DNA from: CAIWHR01 sp963786625
Lineage (GTDB): Bacteria > Pseudomonadota > Gammaproteobacteria > Burkholderiales > Casimicrobiaceae
NCBI GenBank assembly: GCA_963786625.1
Contig: CAWAZS010000001.1
Coordinates: forward strand, 62,001-126,000
Reading direction: 5' to 3'
DNA length: 64,000 nucleotides
Positions 50,095 through 58,770 of the stretch are shown piece after piece. The notes beneath the pieces are model-generated. The model was given only the letters and a program-made list of their open reading frames with translations. It was not told the DNA's origin and searched no databases. A program made the translations under genes and the position numbers. Numbering within the stretch: position 1 is the stretch's first letter; the number at the start of each line of letters is the position of its first letter.

Positions 50095-51214
50095 CTAGGG
50101 CCTGAGCGCCTTGTAGAGAAAGGGCAGGCTCACGTCCATCCGGTAGTCGACGTCCGAATGATTGTCGTCGAACTCCTCGTAGGTGTGCCGGATGCCGGCC
50201 TCGGCCAGGCGCAGCGACAGGATCCGCGTCCCGTAGTGGATGTGATACTGGTCGCGCCAGCCGCAGTCGATGTAGATGCCCTTGAGCGTTCGCAGGTTGG
50301 CCGCGTGCTTCGCGACCAGGCGGATCGGGTCGTGCTTCTGCCAGTTCCTCCAGCGCGCTTCGAGCCGCTCGCCGGTCTCGAGGTTGAACGGCAGCCGGAA
50401 GCCCAGCGGCGCCTTCGGGTCCGGGTCGTAGGTCGCCGCCATGCAGACGTTCATGATCGCATGCACCTCGGCGTGGGACAACTTCTCCCGCTTCCAGAGG
50501 GCAGCGAGAAAGCGCTGGACGCGCCCGTCGTCGAGGCCCTCGGCGAGGCCCTTGCGCGTCCGGGTCTCGGCGAGCGCGTCGTAGGCGCCCTCGACCCGCT
50601 TCGGCTCGCGGTACTTGGCGAGCTCGTTCAGCGTGTTCGGCCAGTCGTGGTGGTAGACGACGTCGAAATACGCGTCGCCCGAGTGGTCGGCGATCGCGCC
50701 CCAGTGCTTCGCGTATTTCATGCCGTGGATGATCGCCCCGTAGCCGCCGGAGGACTTGCCGAAGCAGCCGCGATGCTCGCGCGAGGCGAGCGTGCGGAAC
50801 TCGCGGTCGACGAACGGGATGATCTCCCTGGTCAGGTAGTCGGCGTAGGCGCCGATCGCCGACGAGTTCACGTACTGGTTGCCGCCGAGCGAGGTGAAGC
50901 AGTCCGGGAACACGAAGATCGCGGGCCCCATCTTCCGCTCGTGGATGAGCCGCGCCGCACGCTCGGGCAGGTTGTCGCCGAACGGCTTCCAGCCGACGTG
51001 CGCCAATCCCGAGCCGGTGAAGCCGACCAGGTCGTACAGGACGGGCAGGCGACGGCCGCGCCCCTTCGTCGCGCCCTCGTCGTACTGCGGCGGCAGCCAC
51101 ACCGCGAGCTTGCGCACGTGCGGATCGCCCAGCGGATTGCCGGCGAGCACCCGCGAGTGGTGTTCCAGCACGACCACGCGTGCCGGAGGAGGGAAGGGTG
51201 CGCTTCTTGGCCAT
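50095..51214 (-). CDS. Esterase-family (alpha/beta) hydrolase (one frameshift)
   Basis: The best start is ATG 51214 (MAKKRTLPSSG, preceded by GGGAG), with an extra T near 51182 before VVLEHHSRVLAGNPLGD; the GTG at 51177 is the first start after the break. Esterase/feruloyl-type signatures: RKLAVWLPPQYDEG, GPAIFVFPDCFTSLGGNQYVNS, nucleophile elbow GCFGKSSGGYGAIIHGM (GxSxGG), and an acidic residue plus His near EFDDNHSDVDYRMD. The span is 1 mod 3; about 372 residues. It resembles putative esterases related to FrmB and Fes; substrate unknown. Confidence 0.86.
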
Positions 51215-51272
51215 CGGCGGGTACTCCCGGTGATTCACGGCGGAGCGAGGTCCGGGGCCGTCCCGGCGACTC

Positions 51273-51750
51273 TCAAGGGTCCAGCAGCAGGGAGCCGCGG
51301 CAGCGCGGCGCGCCGCATCGGCACGCATAGGCCGCCCGCACCTTCCGCGTGATGCGGCCGTCGAACGACAGCCGGTAGTCGTAGGTGAGCTCCTCCCCCG
51401 CCGGAATCGTGCGCCGGGCCTCGATGTAGACCCGGCCGTCGTCGGCCTCGAAGGAGTCGCAGTTCGGCGCGCAGGAATGGTTGATCCAGCGCGCCGCGTT
51501 GCCGCGTCGGCCGCCGTCGATGACGCTGCCGTCGCTGGTCTCGAAGATGAACGTGTGATGCGGATTCGCGGGATCGCTGTCCGGGCGTGTCGTTGACGAC
51601 TTCCCAGGTCGTGCGCTGGCCGCGGTATTCGACGATCAGCGCGCCCCGGCGGATCGTCGTCGCGGCAAAGACGCCCCGACCGTGGATGCCGGAGTTGCGG
51701 ACGCAATACAGCCGTCGGGGCGTGGGTCGTTCCATTGTCGTCGGAGCCAT
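51273..51750 (-). CDS. SET-domain protein-lysine methyltransferase-like protein (one frameshift)
   Basis: ATG 51750 (MAPTTMERPTPRR); an ATG at 51735 is an alternative. SET blocks: NSGIHGRGVFAATTIRRGALIVEY (N-terminal SET-N), and after an extra C near 51590 FIFETSDGSVIDGGRRGNAARWINHSCAPNC (the NHSCAPNC core that binds SAM/Lys), YIEARRTIPAGEELTYDY with the catalytic Tyr, and post-SET CRCGAPRCRG. The span is 1 mod 3. Bacterial SET proteins methylate ribosomal or other lysines; target unknown. Confidence 0.86.
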
Positions 51751-51862
51751 GGTCGGGCGCGCGGCATGGCCGGCGCGCCGCAGCGTGATTCTACGTGATG
51801 CGGCCGGCCGGGCGACGCTGACTCGCAGGGCATTCGCCGCGCGGCGTCGGCCGATTGCCTGC

Positions 51863-53552
51863 CTACGGTCCGCTGCCGGAGCCGATCGCGACCAGCGCGT
51901 CGGCAAGCCGCCGATGCCGGGCGAGCAGGTCGTGGAAGCGGAACTCGTCGCCGCCCTTGGCCCGCATCAGGGCGACCAGCGCGCGCCTGTCCGCGGCCGG
52001 CCAGCGGTCGAGGGCCGGGATCAGCGCGAACAGGACGGCGAGCGCGCCGAACGCGCGGCGCTCGGTCGCCGGCCAGCGGTCGATCCGCGGTTCACCCAGG
52101 GCGCGGCTGACGATTCGCAGCGCCGAGCGCTCCGCCCGCGTGCGGTCGCCGTCGAAGCGGGCGCCGATCCAGGCAGTCACCGCCTCGCTCAGGGCGTTGG
52201 GCTCGCAATCCGGCGTCGGGTCCAGGCGCAGCTCGATGTCCGAGCCGGTGAAGCGGCGCAGCGCGGGCAGCGGCGTGCGATAGCCGGGATCGCGCTGCAT
52301 CCGCGACCATTCTTCGGCCGCGAGCCGCGCCGGACGGTCCTCGACGGGCCGGAATCCCAGCCGGTAGTAGAACCAGAACGCCCCGGACTGCAAGCCCTCC
52401 CTGTTGGTGCCGCCGAACTGCGACGGCTCGGCGACGAAGCGCCCGATCCGGAAGCGCTGGCGATACACGCGCAGCACCTGGCCGAAGAGGAATGCCGACT
52501 CCCCGCCGCGGTAGGGCGCGAACACGTTGACGCCGATTCTGCAGGTTCCGAGAAACGGCCAGCCGCCGCCGTAGCCGACCGGGATGCCGTTCTTGAACAC
52601 CATCATCCCGACGTGCGAGTCGATCGGGCTGCGCCGGTCGGGGCGCATCGTGTAGAGCGCGACCGCGACGCCGCGGCCGACTTCGAACATACGCGACGCC
52701 GTCGGCATCCGCGCGCGCGATCGCGTCGGTCTCGCGTCCGAGCGCCGCGAGCATGGCGCGGCCGGCATCGACGACGTGCTGGCGCTCGTCCGCGGACAGG
52801 CTCCGGGGTGCCGGCAGCGGCGCCGCGAGCAGCGTGCGCAGATCGACGTTGCGCAGGAGCCCGTCGCGGTGGAAGAACGTCCGCGCGGGCAGTCCCCGCA
52901 CGAAGCTGCGCGACAGCATCGAGCCGCGCGGGCGAATCTCGATGAACGGACGGAGCGACTCGAACAGATGCTCGCGCAGCGCATCGCTGCAGGACAGGCG
53001 CTCGAGCGCATCGACGAGCCACGCGAGCCGCGTGCCGCGGCGACCCGCGCTCGCGCTGGCGACGAAATCGGCCGCCCCTTCGTCGGAGGCGGCCAGCTCG
53101 TATTCCATCGGCGAGAGAGCCTCGGCGAGAACGGTCTGCGGGGGCGCGCCGTCGTCACCGAACGAATCGATGTCCGCGTGCGCCGGAAAGCGCCGGACGA
53201 GCCAGCGCGCGATGTCCCAGCCGAAAGCGATGGTCACGGGCGTCCACGCCAGGCCGCTGTTGGCGAGCCTGGCGCGCGCCCGCGCCGGGCCGTCGTCGAC
53301 GATCCGGCGTGCGGCGAGCGCGACGCGCTTCAGCTCCGCCCGCGTGGCCGCGCGCAGCGCGCGCGTCTCCGGATAGGCGAGCAGGCACAGCAGGCAATCG
53401 TGATACGCGACGAGCACCACGGGATCGGCGACATCGCGCGCCGCGCAGGCGGCGAGCGCGCGGGACTTGTCGACGGCGGGCCCGGCGCCGAAGCGCAGCG
53501 CCGCCGCGCGCAGGGCGTCGACCGCGTCGAGATCGAGGAGGCGGGACGTCAT
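51863..53552 (-). CDS. Conserved unknown protein with a GNAT-like C-terminal segment (one frameshift)
   Basis: About 562 residues from ATG 53552 (MTSRLLDLDAVDALRAAALRF). The first ~280 residues are helical with several Cys near residue 60 (YHDCLLCLLAYPETRALR), a large domain I do not recognise. After a frame change near 52690 a second half contains GIPVGYGGGWPFLGTCRIGVNVF, PYRGGESAFLFGQVLRVYR and EGLQSGAFWFYYRLGFRPV, which resemble acetyl-CoA-fold (GNAT) strands with the common FYxxLGF ending. The span is 1 mod 3. I cannot name a function; fused GNAT-like transferase activity is a testable guess. Confidence 0.75.
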
Positions 53553-53628
53553 CGGGGACGCGCAAAGACCTCGGCGGCCGCGTGGGCGGCCGCCGCCTGC
53601 GGGCGCCGCGACAGGCGGCGGGGATCCC

Positions 53629-53775
53629 CTAGCGCCCCTTCGCGCTGGCCTTGGTCCGCGCCACGACGCGCGGCACGATCTTGGAGGGGGGCCGGCGCGC
53701 CTGCGGGAACTGCGTTTTCGGCCCGGTGTGCCCCTTGGGGTTCGGATAACTGCTGCCGCTCTTGCCCTTTGCCAT
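53629..53775 (-). CDS. Small basic protein of 48 residues
   Basis: From ATG 53775 with a strong RBS (AAGGAGGCGAGG) directly upstream: AKGKSGSSYPNPKGHTGPKT, then RRPPSKIVPRVVARTKASAKGR. Rich in Lys, Arg, Gly and Pro with no hydrophobic helix; probably soluble and nucleic-acid or ribosome associated by composition only. Longer upstream in-frame starts add an Ala-rich stretch with no RBS. It is not recognised as a known family. It lies 76 bases beyond the start of the large unknown protein gene. Confidence 0.6.
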   Translation of the reverse strand: MAKGKSGSSYPNPKGHTGPKTQFPQARRPPSKIVPRVVARTKASAKGR

Positions 53776-53895
53776 CCTCGCCTCCTTGTTGTCGGCGGAG
53801 CATCCCGCCGCGGCCAATGCTACCTGTTTCCGCACCGCTGCGGCAGGGTGCCGGGCCCCGCAGCGCACGGGGGGTGCCATACCCGTGATTACCGT

Positions 53896-53925
53896 TGAGA
53901 ATGATTCCCGTTAGAATAATTCGCA
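53896..53925 (+). promoter_or_regulatory. Two adjacent Fur-box-like sequences before the MBL hydrolase gene
   Basis: TGAGAATGATTCCCG (53896-53910) and TTAGAATAATTCGCA (53911-53925) are abutting 15-bp units of the 7-1-7 Fur pattern (TGATAATnATTATCA), each with a GAAT-N-ATTC core. They lie 54 bases before the start at 53979, where they would overlap a promoter. This is the only clearly AT-rich stretch in the neighbourhood. Regulation by Fur or a Fur-family protein is inferred from the pattern alone. Confidence 0.4.
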
Positions 53926-53978
53926 GGTCGGCCTTGTTTGCACGCTCGCCGATCCGGCATCACCAACGGGAGAAGTCT

Positions 53979-54836
53979 GTGGCCAGAGTCATCGGGATGG
54001 TATTGGCATGTGTTTCGTTGTGCGCCTCGTCGGCGCTCGCCCAGACGGCGGCTGCGCCGATCCGCGAGATCACGAGGATCGCCGGGGAGGTCTATCGTTT
54101 CCGCAACAATTTCCACTATTCGGTGTTCGCGGTCACGCCCGCCGGCATCATCGCGACCGACCCGATCAATGCCGACGCGGCGAAATGGCTGAAGGCCGAG
54201 CTGGCCCAGCGGTTCAAGGTTCCCGTCAGGTACGTGATCTACAGCCACGATCACGCCGATCACAGCTCGGGCGGCGAAGTGTTCGCGGACACGGCCGTGT
54301 TCGTCGCGCACGAGAACTGCAAGGCGGTGATGGTCGGCGAGAAGCGCCCGACGGCGATCCCGAACATCACCTTCGACGACCAGATGACCGTCGAGCTCGG
54401 CGGCACGACCGTCGAGCTCTCCTATGTCGGGCGCAACCACTCGAACAACTCGATCGTGATGCGCTTCCCCAGGGAGCGCATCCTGTATGCCGTCGATTTC
54501 ATACCGGTCATGGCGATCGCCTTCCGCGATTTCCCCGATGCCTACATGCCAGACTGGATCGATTCGCTGAAGCGCGTCGAGACGATGGACTTCGACATCC
54601 TCGCTCCCGGCCACGGACCGCTCGGCAAGAAGGAGAACGTACGCGAGTTCCGGACCTATCTGACGGAGCTCTACGGCGGCGTCCTCGCCCAGGCGCGCGA
54701 GGGCAAGAAGCTCGACGAGGCGAAGCAGGTGGTGCGGCTTCCGAAATACGAGAACTGGGCCGGCTACAAGGAGACCTACGACCTCAACGTCGAAGGCATG
54801 TACCGGATGATCCAGGGCCAGCGCCGGCCGAACTAG
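53979..54836 (+). CDS. Secreted MBL-fold metallo-hydrolase
   Basis: 285 residues from GTG 53979 (RBS GGGAG), intact. Signal peptide VIGMVLACVSLCASSALAQ. Metallo-beta-lactamase metal motif YSHDHADHSSGG (HxHxDH), then the third His in VGRNHSNNSIVM, Asp in YAVDFIPV and His in LAPGHGPLG. In-frame ATGs upstream at 53895 would put a hydrophilic Arg-rich stretch before the signal peptide. The substrate is unknown; MBL-fold proteins of this type include quinoprotein-relay, alkylsulfatase-like and lactonase enzymes. Confidence 0.9.
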   Translation: MARVIGMVLACVSLCASSALAQTAAAPIREITRIAGEVYRFRNNFHYSVFAVTPAGIIATDPINADAAKWLKAELAQRFKVPVRYVIYSHDHADHSSGGEVFADTAVFVAHENCKAVMVGEKRPTAIPNITFDDQMTVELGGTTVELSYVGRNHSNNSIVMRFPRERILYAVDFIPVMAIAFRDFPDAYMPDWIDSLKRVETMDFDILAPGHGPLGKKENVREFRTYLTELYGGVLAQAREGKKLDEAKQVVRLPKYENWAGYKETYDLNVEGMYRMIQGQRRPN

Positions 54837-55175
54837 CGACGCGAGCCGGGGAGCAGGGGCCCCGCGCAGCGGGGATGCGACCGGGGCGAGTCGGCGCACG
54901 AGGCCGACACGCGACCCCGCTCACGCAATCCGCACGAGGAGCCGAGGCGACGCGAGCCGGGGAGCAGGGGCCCGCGCAGCGGGGATGCGACCGGGGCGAG
55001 TCGGCGCACGAGGCCGACACGCGACTCCCGGCTCACGCAATTCGCACGAGGAGGCCGAGGCGACGCGAGCCGGGGAGCAGGGGCCCCGCGCAGCGGGGAT
55101 GCGACCGGGGCGAGTCGGCGCACGAGGCCGACACGCGACCCCGCCTCACGCAATCCGCACGAGGAGGCCGAGGCC
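54836..55175. repeat. Three tandem ~112-bp units (GC-rich extragenic repeat)
   Basis: Units start at 54836, 54947 and 55060 with GCGACGCGAGCCGGGGAGCA, periods of 111 and 113 bp, and end near 55175. Each unit contains a CCCCGCgcaGCGGGG hairpin, GATGCGACCGGGGCGAGTCG, and ends with CACGCAATCCGCACGAGG. Units differ mainly at homopolymer runs and a few bases (for example CGACCCC versus CGACTCCC). All frames are open for long stretches because of composition; there is no support for coding. It fills the gap between the MBL gene and the AEC transporter. Confidence 0.85.
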
Positions 55176-55192
55176 GAGACGGCTCGGCAGAC

Positions 55193-56134
55193 TCACCCGG
55201 CCGCGGTCAGCACCAGCACGATCGGCGTCGTCACCGCGGCGAGCACCGTCGAGAGCACGAGGCTCGCGGCGATCGGCCCGCCCAGGGCGCCGAACTCGCG
55301 CGCCATCAGGTAGACGTTCGCGCCGACCGGCAGCGACGCGAGCATCACGACGGCCTGCGTCTCCAGCGGGGGAAGGGCCAGGAGCCGCGCGATCGCGTAG
55401 ACCACGAGCGGTTGCAATGCGAGCTTGACCGCGCAGATCGCAACGCTTTCGCGCCAGCCTTCGCGGACCCGGAACTCGGCCAGTCCCATCCCCAGCGCGA
55501 TCAGCGACAGCGGCACCGCCGCCTGCCCGATGAGGTCGAGCGTGCGATCCGCGATGTCCGGAAGCGGGATTCCCGCCCAGCCCCAGGCCGTGCCGGCCAG
55601 GATGCTCGCGACCACGGGATTGGTGACGACGTTCCTCAGGGTTTCCGCGAAGCCGGCAAGCGAGACGTGGCGGGTGCGCGCCCATTCGATCGACACCGTG
55701 ACGAGTGTCCACAGGAGCAGAGAGTTGAACACCAGCACCAGCGAGACGACGGGCAGCGCCGCGTCGCCCAGCATGATCTTGGTGAGCGGAACCCCGAGCA
55801 GGAGGTTGTTGGCGAAGATCCCGCCGACCGCGAAGACCGACTGCGACACGCCGTCCATGCGGAACAGGCGGTACGCAAGCATCCGGCCCGCCACGAACAC
55901 GATCAGGCAGCCGCCGAAGTAGGCGACAAGGAGCCGGGCATCCACCGGCGGCAGGCGCGAGAAATCGCTCATCAGCCGGAACAGCAGCGCCGGCACCGCG
56001 ACCGCGAACACGAATCGGCTCAGCGCGTCCGAGACGCTGCCGGGCCAGCGGAGCCCGCGCACCAGCGCATAGCCCAGCGCGGCCAGCAGGAAGAGCGGCG
56101 AGGTGAGGGCGACGACGTGCCAGATCGCCTGCAT
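55193..56134 (-). CDS. AEC-family transporter (auxin efflux carrier type)
   Basis: 313 residues, intact, with ten hydrophobic helices in two inverted halves. Conserved blocks: LSRFVFAVAVPALLFRLMSDF, GGIFANNLLLGVPLTKIMLGD, and ASLPVGANVYLMAREFG. AEC proteins export organic anions such as malate or malonate, or indole-like compounds; substrate not determined. The start ATG 56134 is followed by the usual hydrophobic helix. It lies 54 bases downstream of rhlE on the same strand and ends 18 bases from the tandem repeat. Confidence 0.92.
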   Translation of the reverse strand: MQAIWHVVALTSPLFLLAALGYALVRGLRWPGSVSDALSRFVFAVAVPALLFRLMSDFSRLPPVDARLLVAYFGGCLIVFVAGRMLAYRLFRMDGVSQSVFAVGGIFANNLLLGVPLTKIMLGDAALPVVSLVLVFNSLLLWTLVTVSIEWARTRHVSLAGFAETLRNVVTNPVVASILAGTAWGWAGIPLPDIADRTLDLIGQAAVPLSLIALGMGLAEFRVREGWRESVAICAVKLALQPLVVYAIARLLALPPLETQAVVMLASLPVGANVYLMAREFGALGGPIAASLVLSTVLAAVTTPIVLVLTAAG

Positions 56135-56188
56135 CGCCCTGCGCGCCGCGTTAAGGCCGGTGGCCGGAAGTCAGCGTGCCGGCAGCGG

Positions 56189-57631
56189 CTAACGCCCGCG
56201 CCCGCCGAAGCGGTGGATGACCCGCGGCTTCGCCGGCGTGGCGCTGCCCGAGGGCCCGTGGCCGCGGGCGCCGGGTGCCGCCGCAGCGACGGCCGGCGCG
56301 GCACGCGGAGGGCGCGCCGGCGCTGCGCCGCCATGAGGCCTGCCGGCTCCCGGATGCGCGCGATTCTGCCCGTGCCCGCTCCTGCCGCCGGGCGCCTGCC
56401 GCGCCGCGCCCTGGGGTGCGCCGCCGCGCTGCTGGCCGCGCCCCTGCCGTTGCAGGATCGGCTGCGGCCGCGCGCGGGGATCCGGCTCGAATCCCGCGAC
56501 GACCTGCCGCGGCAGCGTTCGCTTGATCAGCTTCTCGATGTCGCGCAGGAACTCGTGCTCGTCGACGCAGACGAGCGAGATCGCCTCGCCGGTGGCGCCC
56601 GCGCGCCCGGTGCGTCCGATCCGGTGCACGTAGTCGTGCGGCACGTTGGGGAGGTCGTAGTTGACCACGTGCGGCAGCTGGTCGATGTCGATGCCGCGAG
56701 CCGCGATGTCGGTGGCCACGAGCACCTGCAGGCTCGCATCCTTGAACTCGGCCAGTGCCCGGGTGCGCGCCCCCTGGCTCTTGTTGCCGTGGATGGCAAG
56801 CGCGGTGATGCCGTCGGCGTTGAGCTGCTCGGCGAGCTTGTTGGCGCCGTGCTTCGTGCGCGTGAACACCAGCACCTGGTACCAGTTCTGCGTCTTGATC
56901 AGATGCGCGAGCAGCTCGCGCTTGCGGTCGCGATCCACCGGATGCACGGTCTGCGTGATGATCTCGACCGTCGAGTTGCGGCGGGCGACCTCGATCAGCG
57001 CCGGCGCATTCAGCAGGTTGTCGGCGAGCTCCTTGATTTCGTCGGAGAACGTGGCCGAGAACAGCAGGTTCTGCCGCTTCCTCGGCAGCAGCGCGAGGAT
57101 CCGCTTGATGTCGCGGATGAACCCCATGTCGAGCATCCGGTCGGCCTCGTCGAGGACGAGAATCTCGACCCGCGACAGATCGAGGTTGCCCTGCCCCTGA
57201 TGGTCGAGCAGGCGGCCGGGCGTGGCGACGAGGATGTCGACGCCGCGTTTCAGCTGGGCGGTCTGCGCCCCGATGCCCACGCCGCCGTACATCACCATCG
57301 ACGTCTGCTTTGCGTACTTGCCGTAGACGCGAATGCTCTCCTCGATCTGCGCCGCGAGCTCGCGGGTGGGGGCGAGGATCAGCGCGCGGATCGGCTTCCG
57401 CGCGGGCCGCAGCGCCTGCGCGGCGGTGGCCGGCGGCGACGCCAGCCGCTGCAGCATCGGGAGCACGAAGCCGGCAGTCTTGCCGGTGCCGGTCTGCGCG
57501 CCGGCGAGCAGGTCGCCGCCCGCGAGCACCGCGGGAATCGCCTGCAGCTGGATCGGCGTGGGTTGGGTGTAGCCGTGTTCGGTCACGGCGCGCACGAGCG
57601 CGTCGGACAGGCCGAGTGAGGCAAAGGACAT
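56189..57631 (-). CDS. rhlE: DEAD-box RNA helicase RhlE
   Basis: 480 residues from ATG 57631 (MSFASLGLSDALVRAV). Helicase motifs: Q (GYTQPTPIQLQAIP), I (AGAQTGTGKTAGFVLP), Ia/Ib (APTRELAAQIE), II (LVLDEADRMLDMGF), III (FSATF), IV-VI (VLVATDIAARGIDIDQLPHVVNYDLP, shown as VATDIAARGIDI; HRIGRTGRAG). The C-terminal tail after residue 380 is Arg/Gly/Pro-rich, as in RhlE, and unstructured. It remodels rRNA or mRNA. Upstream in-frame starts to 57688 lack a good RBS. Confidence 0.95.
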   Translation of the reverse strand: MSFASLGLSDALVRAVTEHGYTQPTPIQLQAIPAVLAGGDLLAGAQTGTGKTAGFVLPMLQRLASPPATAAQALRPARKPIRALILAPTRELAAQIEESIRVYGKYAKQTSMVMYGGVGIGAQTAQLKRGVDILVATPGRLLDHQGQGNLDLSRVEILVLDEADRMLDMGFIRDIKRILALLPRKRQNLLFSATFSDEIKELADNLLNAPALIEVARRNSTVEIITQTVHPVDRDRKRELLAHLIKTQNWYQVLVFTRTKHGANKLAEQLNADGITALAIHGNKSQGARTRALAEFKDASLQVLVATDIAARGIDIDQLPHVVNYDLPNVPHDYVHRIGRTGRAGATGEAISLVCVDEHEFLRDIEKLIKRTLPRQVVAGFEPDPRARPQPILQRQGRGQQRGGAPQGAARQAPGGRSGHGQNRAHPGAGRPHGGAAPARPPRAAPAVAAAAPGARGHGPSGSATPAKPRVIHRFGGRGR

Positions 57632-57754
57632 GATGACTTTCGAAAAAACGATCGGCCTGTCGCCGCTAAGGGCGCCAGTCGCAGGCAAACGCGTGGGGGC
57701 AGAGCGTCGGAACTGACAGCGGCAGGGGGACTGGTCGAATTGCCGCGTGGACGC

Positions 57755-57760
57755 ATTATA
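57755..57760 (-). promoter_or_regulatory. Extended -10 promoter for rhlE
   Basis: On the minus strand TGCTATAATG carries TATAAT preceded by TG (extended -10). It sits inside the end of yaeQ, 124 bases before the rhlE start at 57631. The -35 region (CCCGTC) is poor, which is tolerated with an extended -10. The long leader could carry regulation by RhlE itself, but nothing further is seen. Confidence 0.5.
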
Positions 57761-58325
57761 GCAGATGCCGGGCGCCCGACGGGCTCGGCGAGCCCTGCAA
57801 CGTGGTCAGCGCGACCTCGACCGCGTGGTCCTTGTCGCCCAGCCAGACGTGCCCGTCCTGGATCGTGCACTGCAGCTCCATCGTGCGCCGGGCGAGCTTC
57901 GCCAGGTCCAGGCCGGTCGCCATGGGCACGCTCATCACGCGCAGATTCTGCGACCGCTCGAGCACGGCCCGGCTGCGACTCCACCACAGGTCCGCGCCGC
58001 GGCCATAGGCGCAGATGACCACCTCCTCCGCGCGGCCGCAGGCCTGGCGCACCCGCTTCGGATCCGGCTGGCCGACATCGATCCACAACCGAATTGCGCC
58101 GGTGAGGTCGCGTCGCCACAAATCGGGCTCGTCGTCGGTCGACAGCCCCCTGCCGAAGGCCAGGGCAGCGTCGGCATGCAACGCGAACGCCAGCACGCGC
58201 AGCATCAGCCGCTCGTCGGTTTCGGAGGGATGCCGGGCGATCGTCAGCGCATGGTCGGCGTAGTAGCCGCGCTCCATGTCGGCGACCTGCAGCGCCGCCT
58301 TGAAGATCGTGGACTTGAGCGCCAT
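57756..58325 (-). CDS. yaeQ: YaeQ-family protein
   Basis: 189 residues, intact from ATG 58325. YaeQ blocks: MALKSTIFKAALQVADMERGYY, RHPSETDERLMLRVLAFALHAD, DDEPDLWRRDLTGAIRLWIDVG and CTIQDGHVWLGDK. It has the PD-(D/E)xK nuclease-like fold described for YaeQ, with no assigned activity. It follows the S4-domain gene by 4 bases. Two codons past the RhlE promoter lie in its end. Confidence 0.92.
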   Translation of the reverse strand: MALKSTIFKAALQVADMERGYYADHALTIARHPSETDERLMLRVLAFALHADAALAFGRGLSTDDEPDLWRRDLTGAIRLWIDVGQPDPKRVRQACGRAEEVVICAYGRGADLWWSRSRAVLERSQNLRVMSVPMATGLDLAKLARRTMELQCTIQDGHVWLGDKDHAVEVALTTLQGSPSPSGARHLL

Positions 58326-58329
58326 CGCG

Positions 58330-58560
58330 TCACTGCGCCGATGCTGCATCGAGCACGCGGATGCGCACGTCGCCCAGGCTAACCGCCTGGCCCGCGCGGA
58401 TCTTGCATGTCTTGCGCAGCTCCACTGCGCCGTCGACCGAGACCAGACCGGCGGCAACCAGGGCCTTGCCGGCGCCGCCGCTCGCGCAGACGCCGGTCAC
58501 CTTCAACAGGTTGTTGAGCTCGATGAACTCGCCGGTCAGGCGGAATTCGAGTTGAGGCAT
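58330..58560 (-). CDS. YbcJ-like RNA-binding S4-domain protein
   Basis: 76 residues, start ATG 58560. S4 fold: EFIELNNLLKVTGVCASGGAGKALVAAGLVSVDGAVELRKTCKIRAGQAVSL, seen here as LNNLLKVTGVCASGGAGK and LVSVDGAVELRKTCKIRAG. Typical of YbcJ (about 70-76 residues). It binds RNA; biological target unknown. Four bases before yaeQ, on the same strand, divergent from the Mrp operon. Confidence 0.92.
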   Translation of the reverse strand: MPQLEFRLTGEFIELNNLLKVTGVCASGGAGKALVAAGLVSVDGAVELRKTCKIRAGQAVSLGDVRIRVLDAASAQ

Positions 58561-58673
58561 GGTCAGTGGTCCGGCGGAGTTCGGGGTTCGGGGGAAGTGC
58601 GGCGCCGCTGCCGGCCTTTTCCGCGCACACGGCGTTCTGCGAGACGATGAGATTACCAAGATCGCGAGCACGC

Positions 58674-58702
58674 TTGTCGCATGTTTGCGCAATGATTACA
58701 AT
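58674..58702 (+). promoter_or_regulatory. Sigma-70 promoter of the Mrp antiporter operon
   Basis: TTGTCG (58674-58679) and TACAAT (58697-58702) with a 17-base spacer, 69 bases before mnhE. It lies in the 210-bp divergent gap with the S4-domain gene, an AT-rich window for this DNA. The match is good; the start of transcription would fall near 58709. Any sodium or pH regulation is not visible. Confidence 0.6.
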
Positions 58703-58770
58703 CCTCCGGCCATTCGATCGCCGCCCCAGCGGGTCCGGAGTCTGGTGCAAGCGTCAGGGGGAGGTGCAAT

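Noticed and set aside
53895..53978. An earlier ATG start for the MBL hydrolase
   Set aside because: It would place a hydrophilic Arg-rich stretch before a typical signal peptide and overlap the Fur-like boxes; GTG 53979 has an RBS.
54836..55175. A repeat-containing protein encoded by the ~112-bp units
   Set aside because: The period is not a multiple of three and changes between units (111 and 113), so no single frame carries a periodic protein, and no start with RBS is seen.
54008..57619. A 1203-codon open frame spanning the tandem repeat and the rhlE region on the plus strand
   Set aside because: It overlaps the intact minus-strand AEC transporter and RhlE genes and has a composition-driven Arg/Gly/Asp-rich translation; high GC keeps stops rare.
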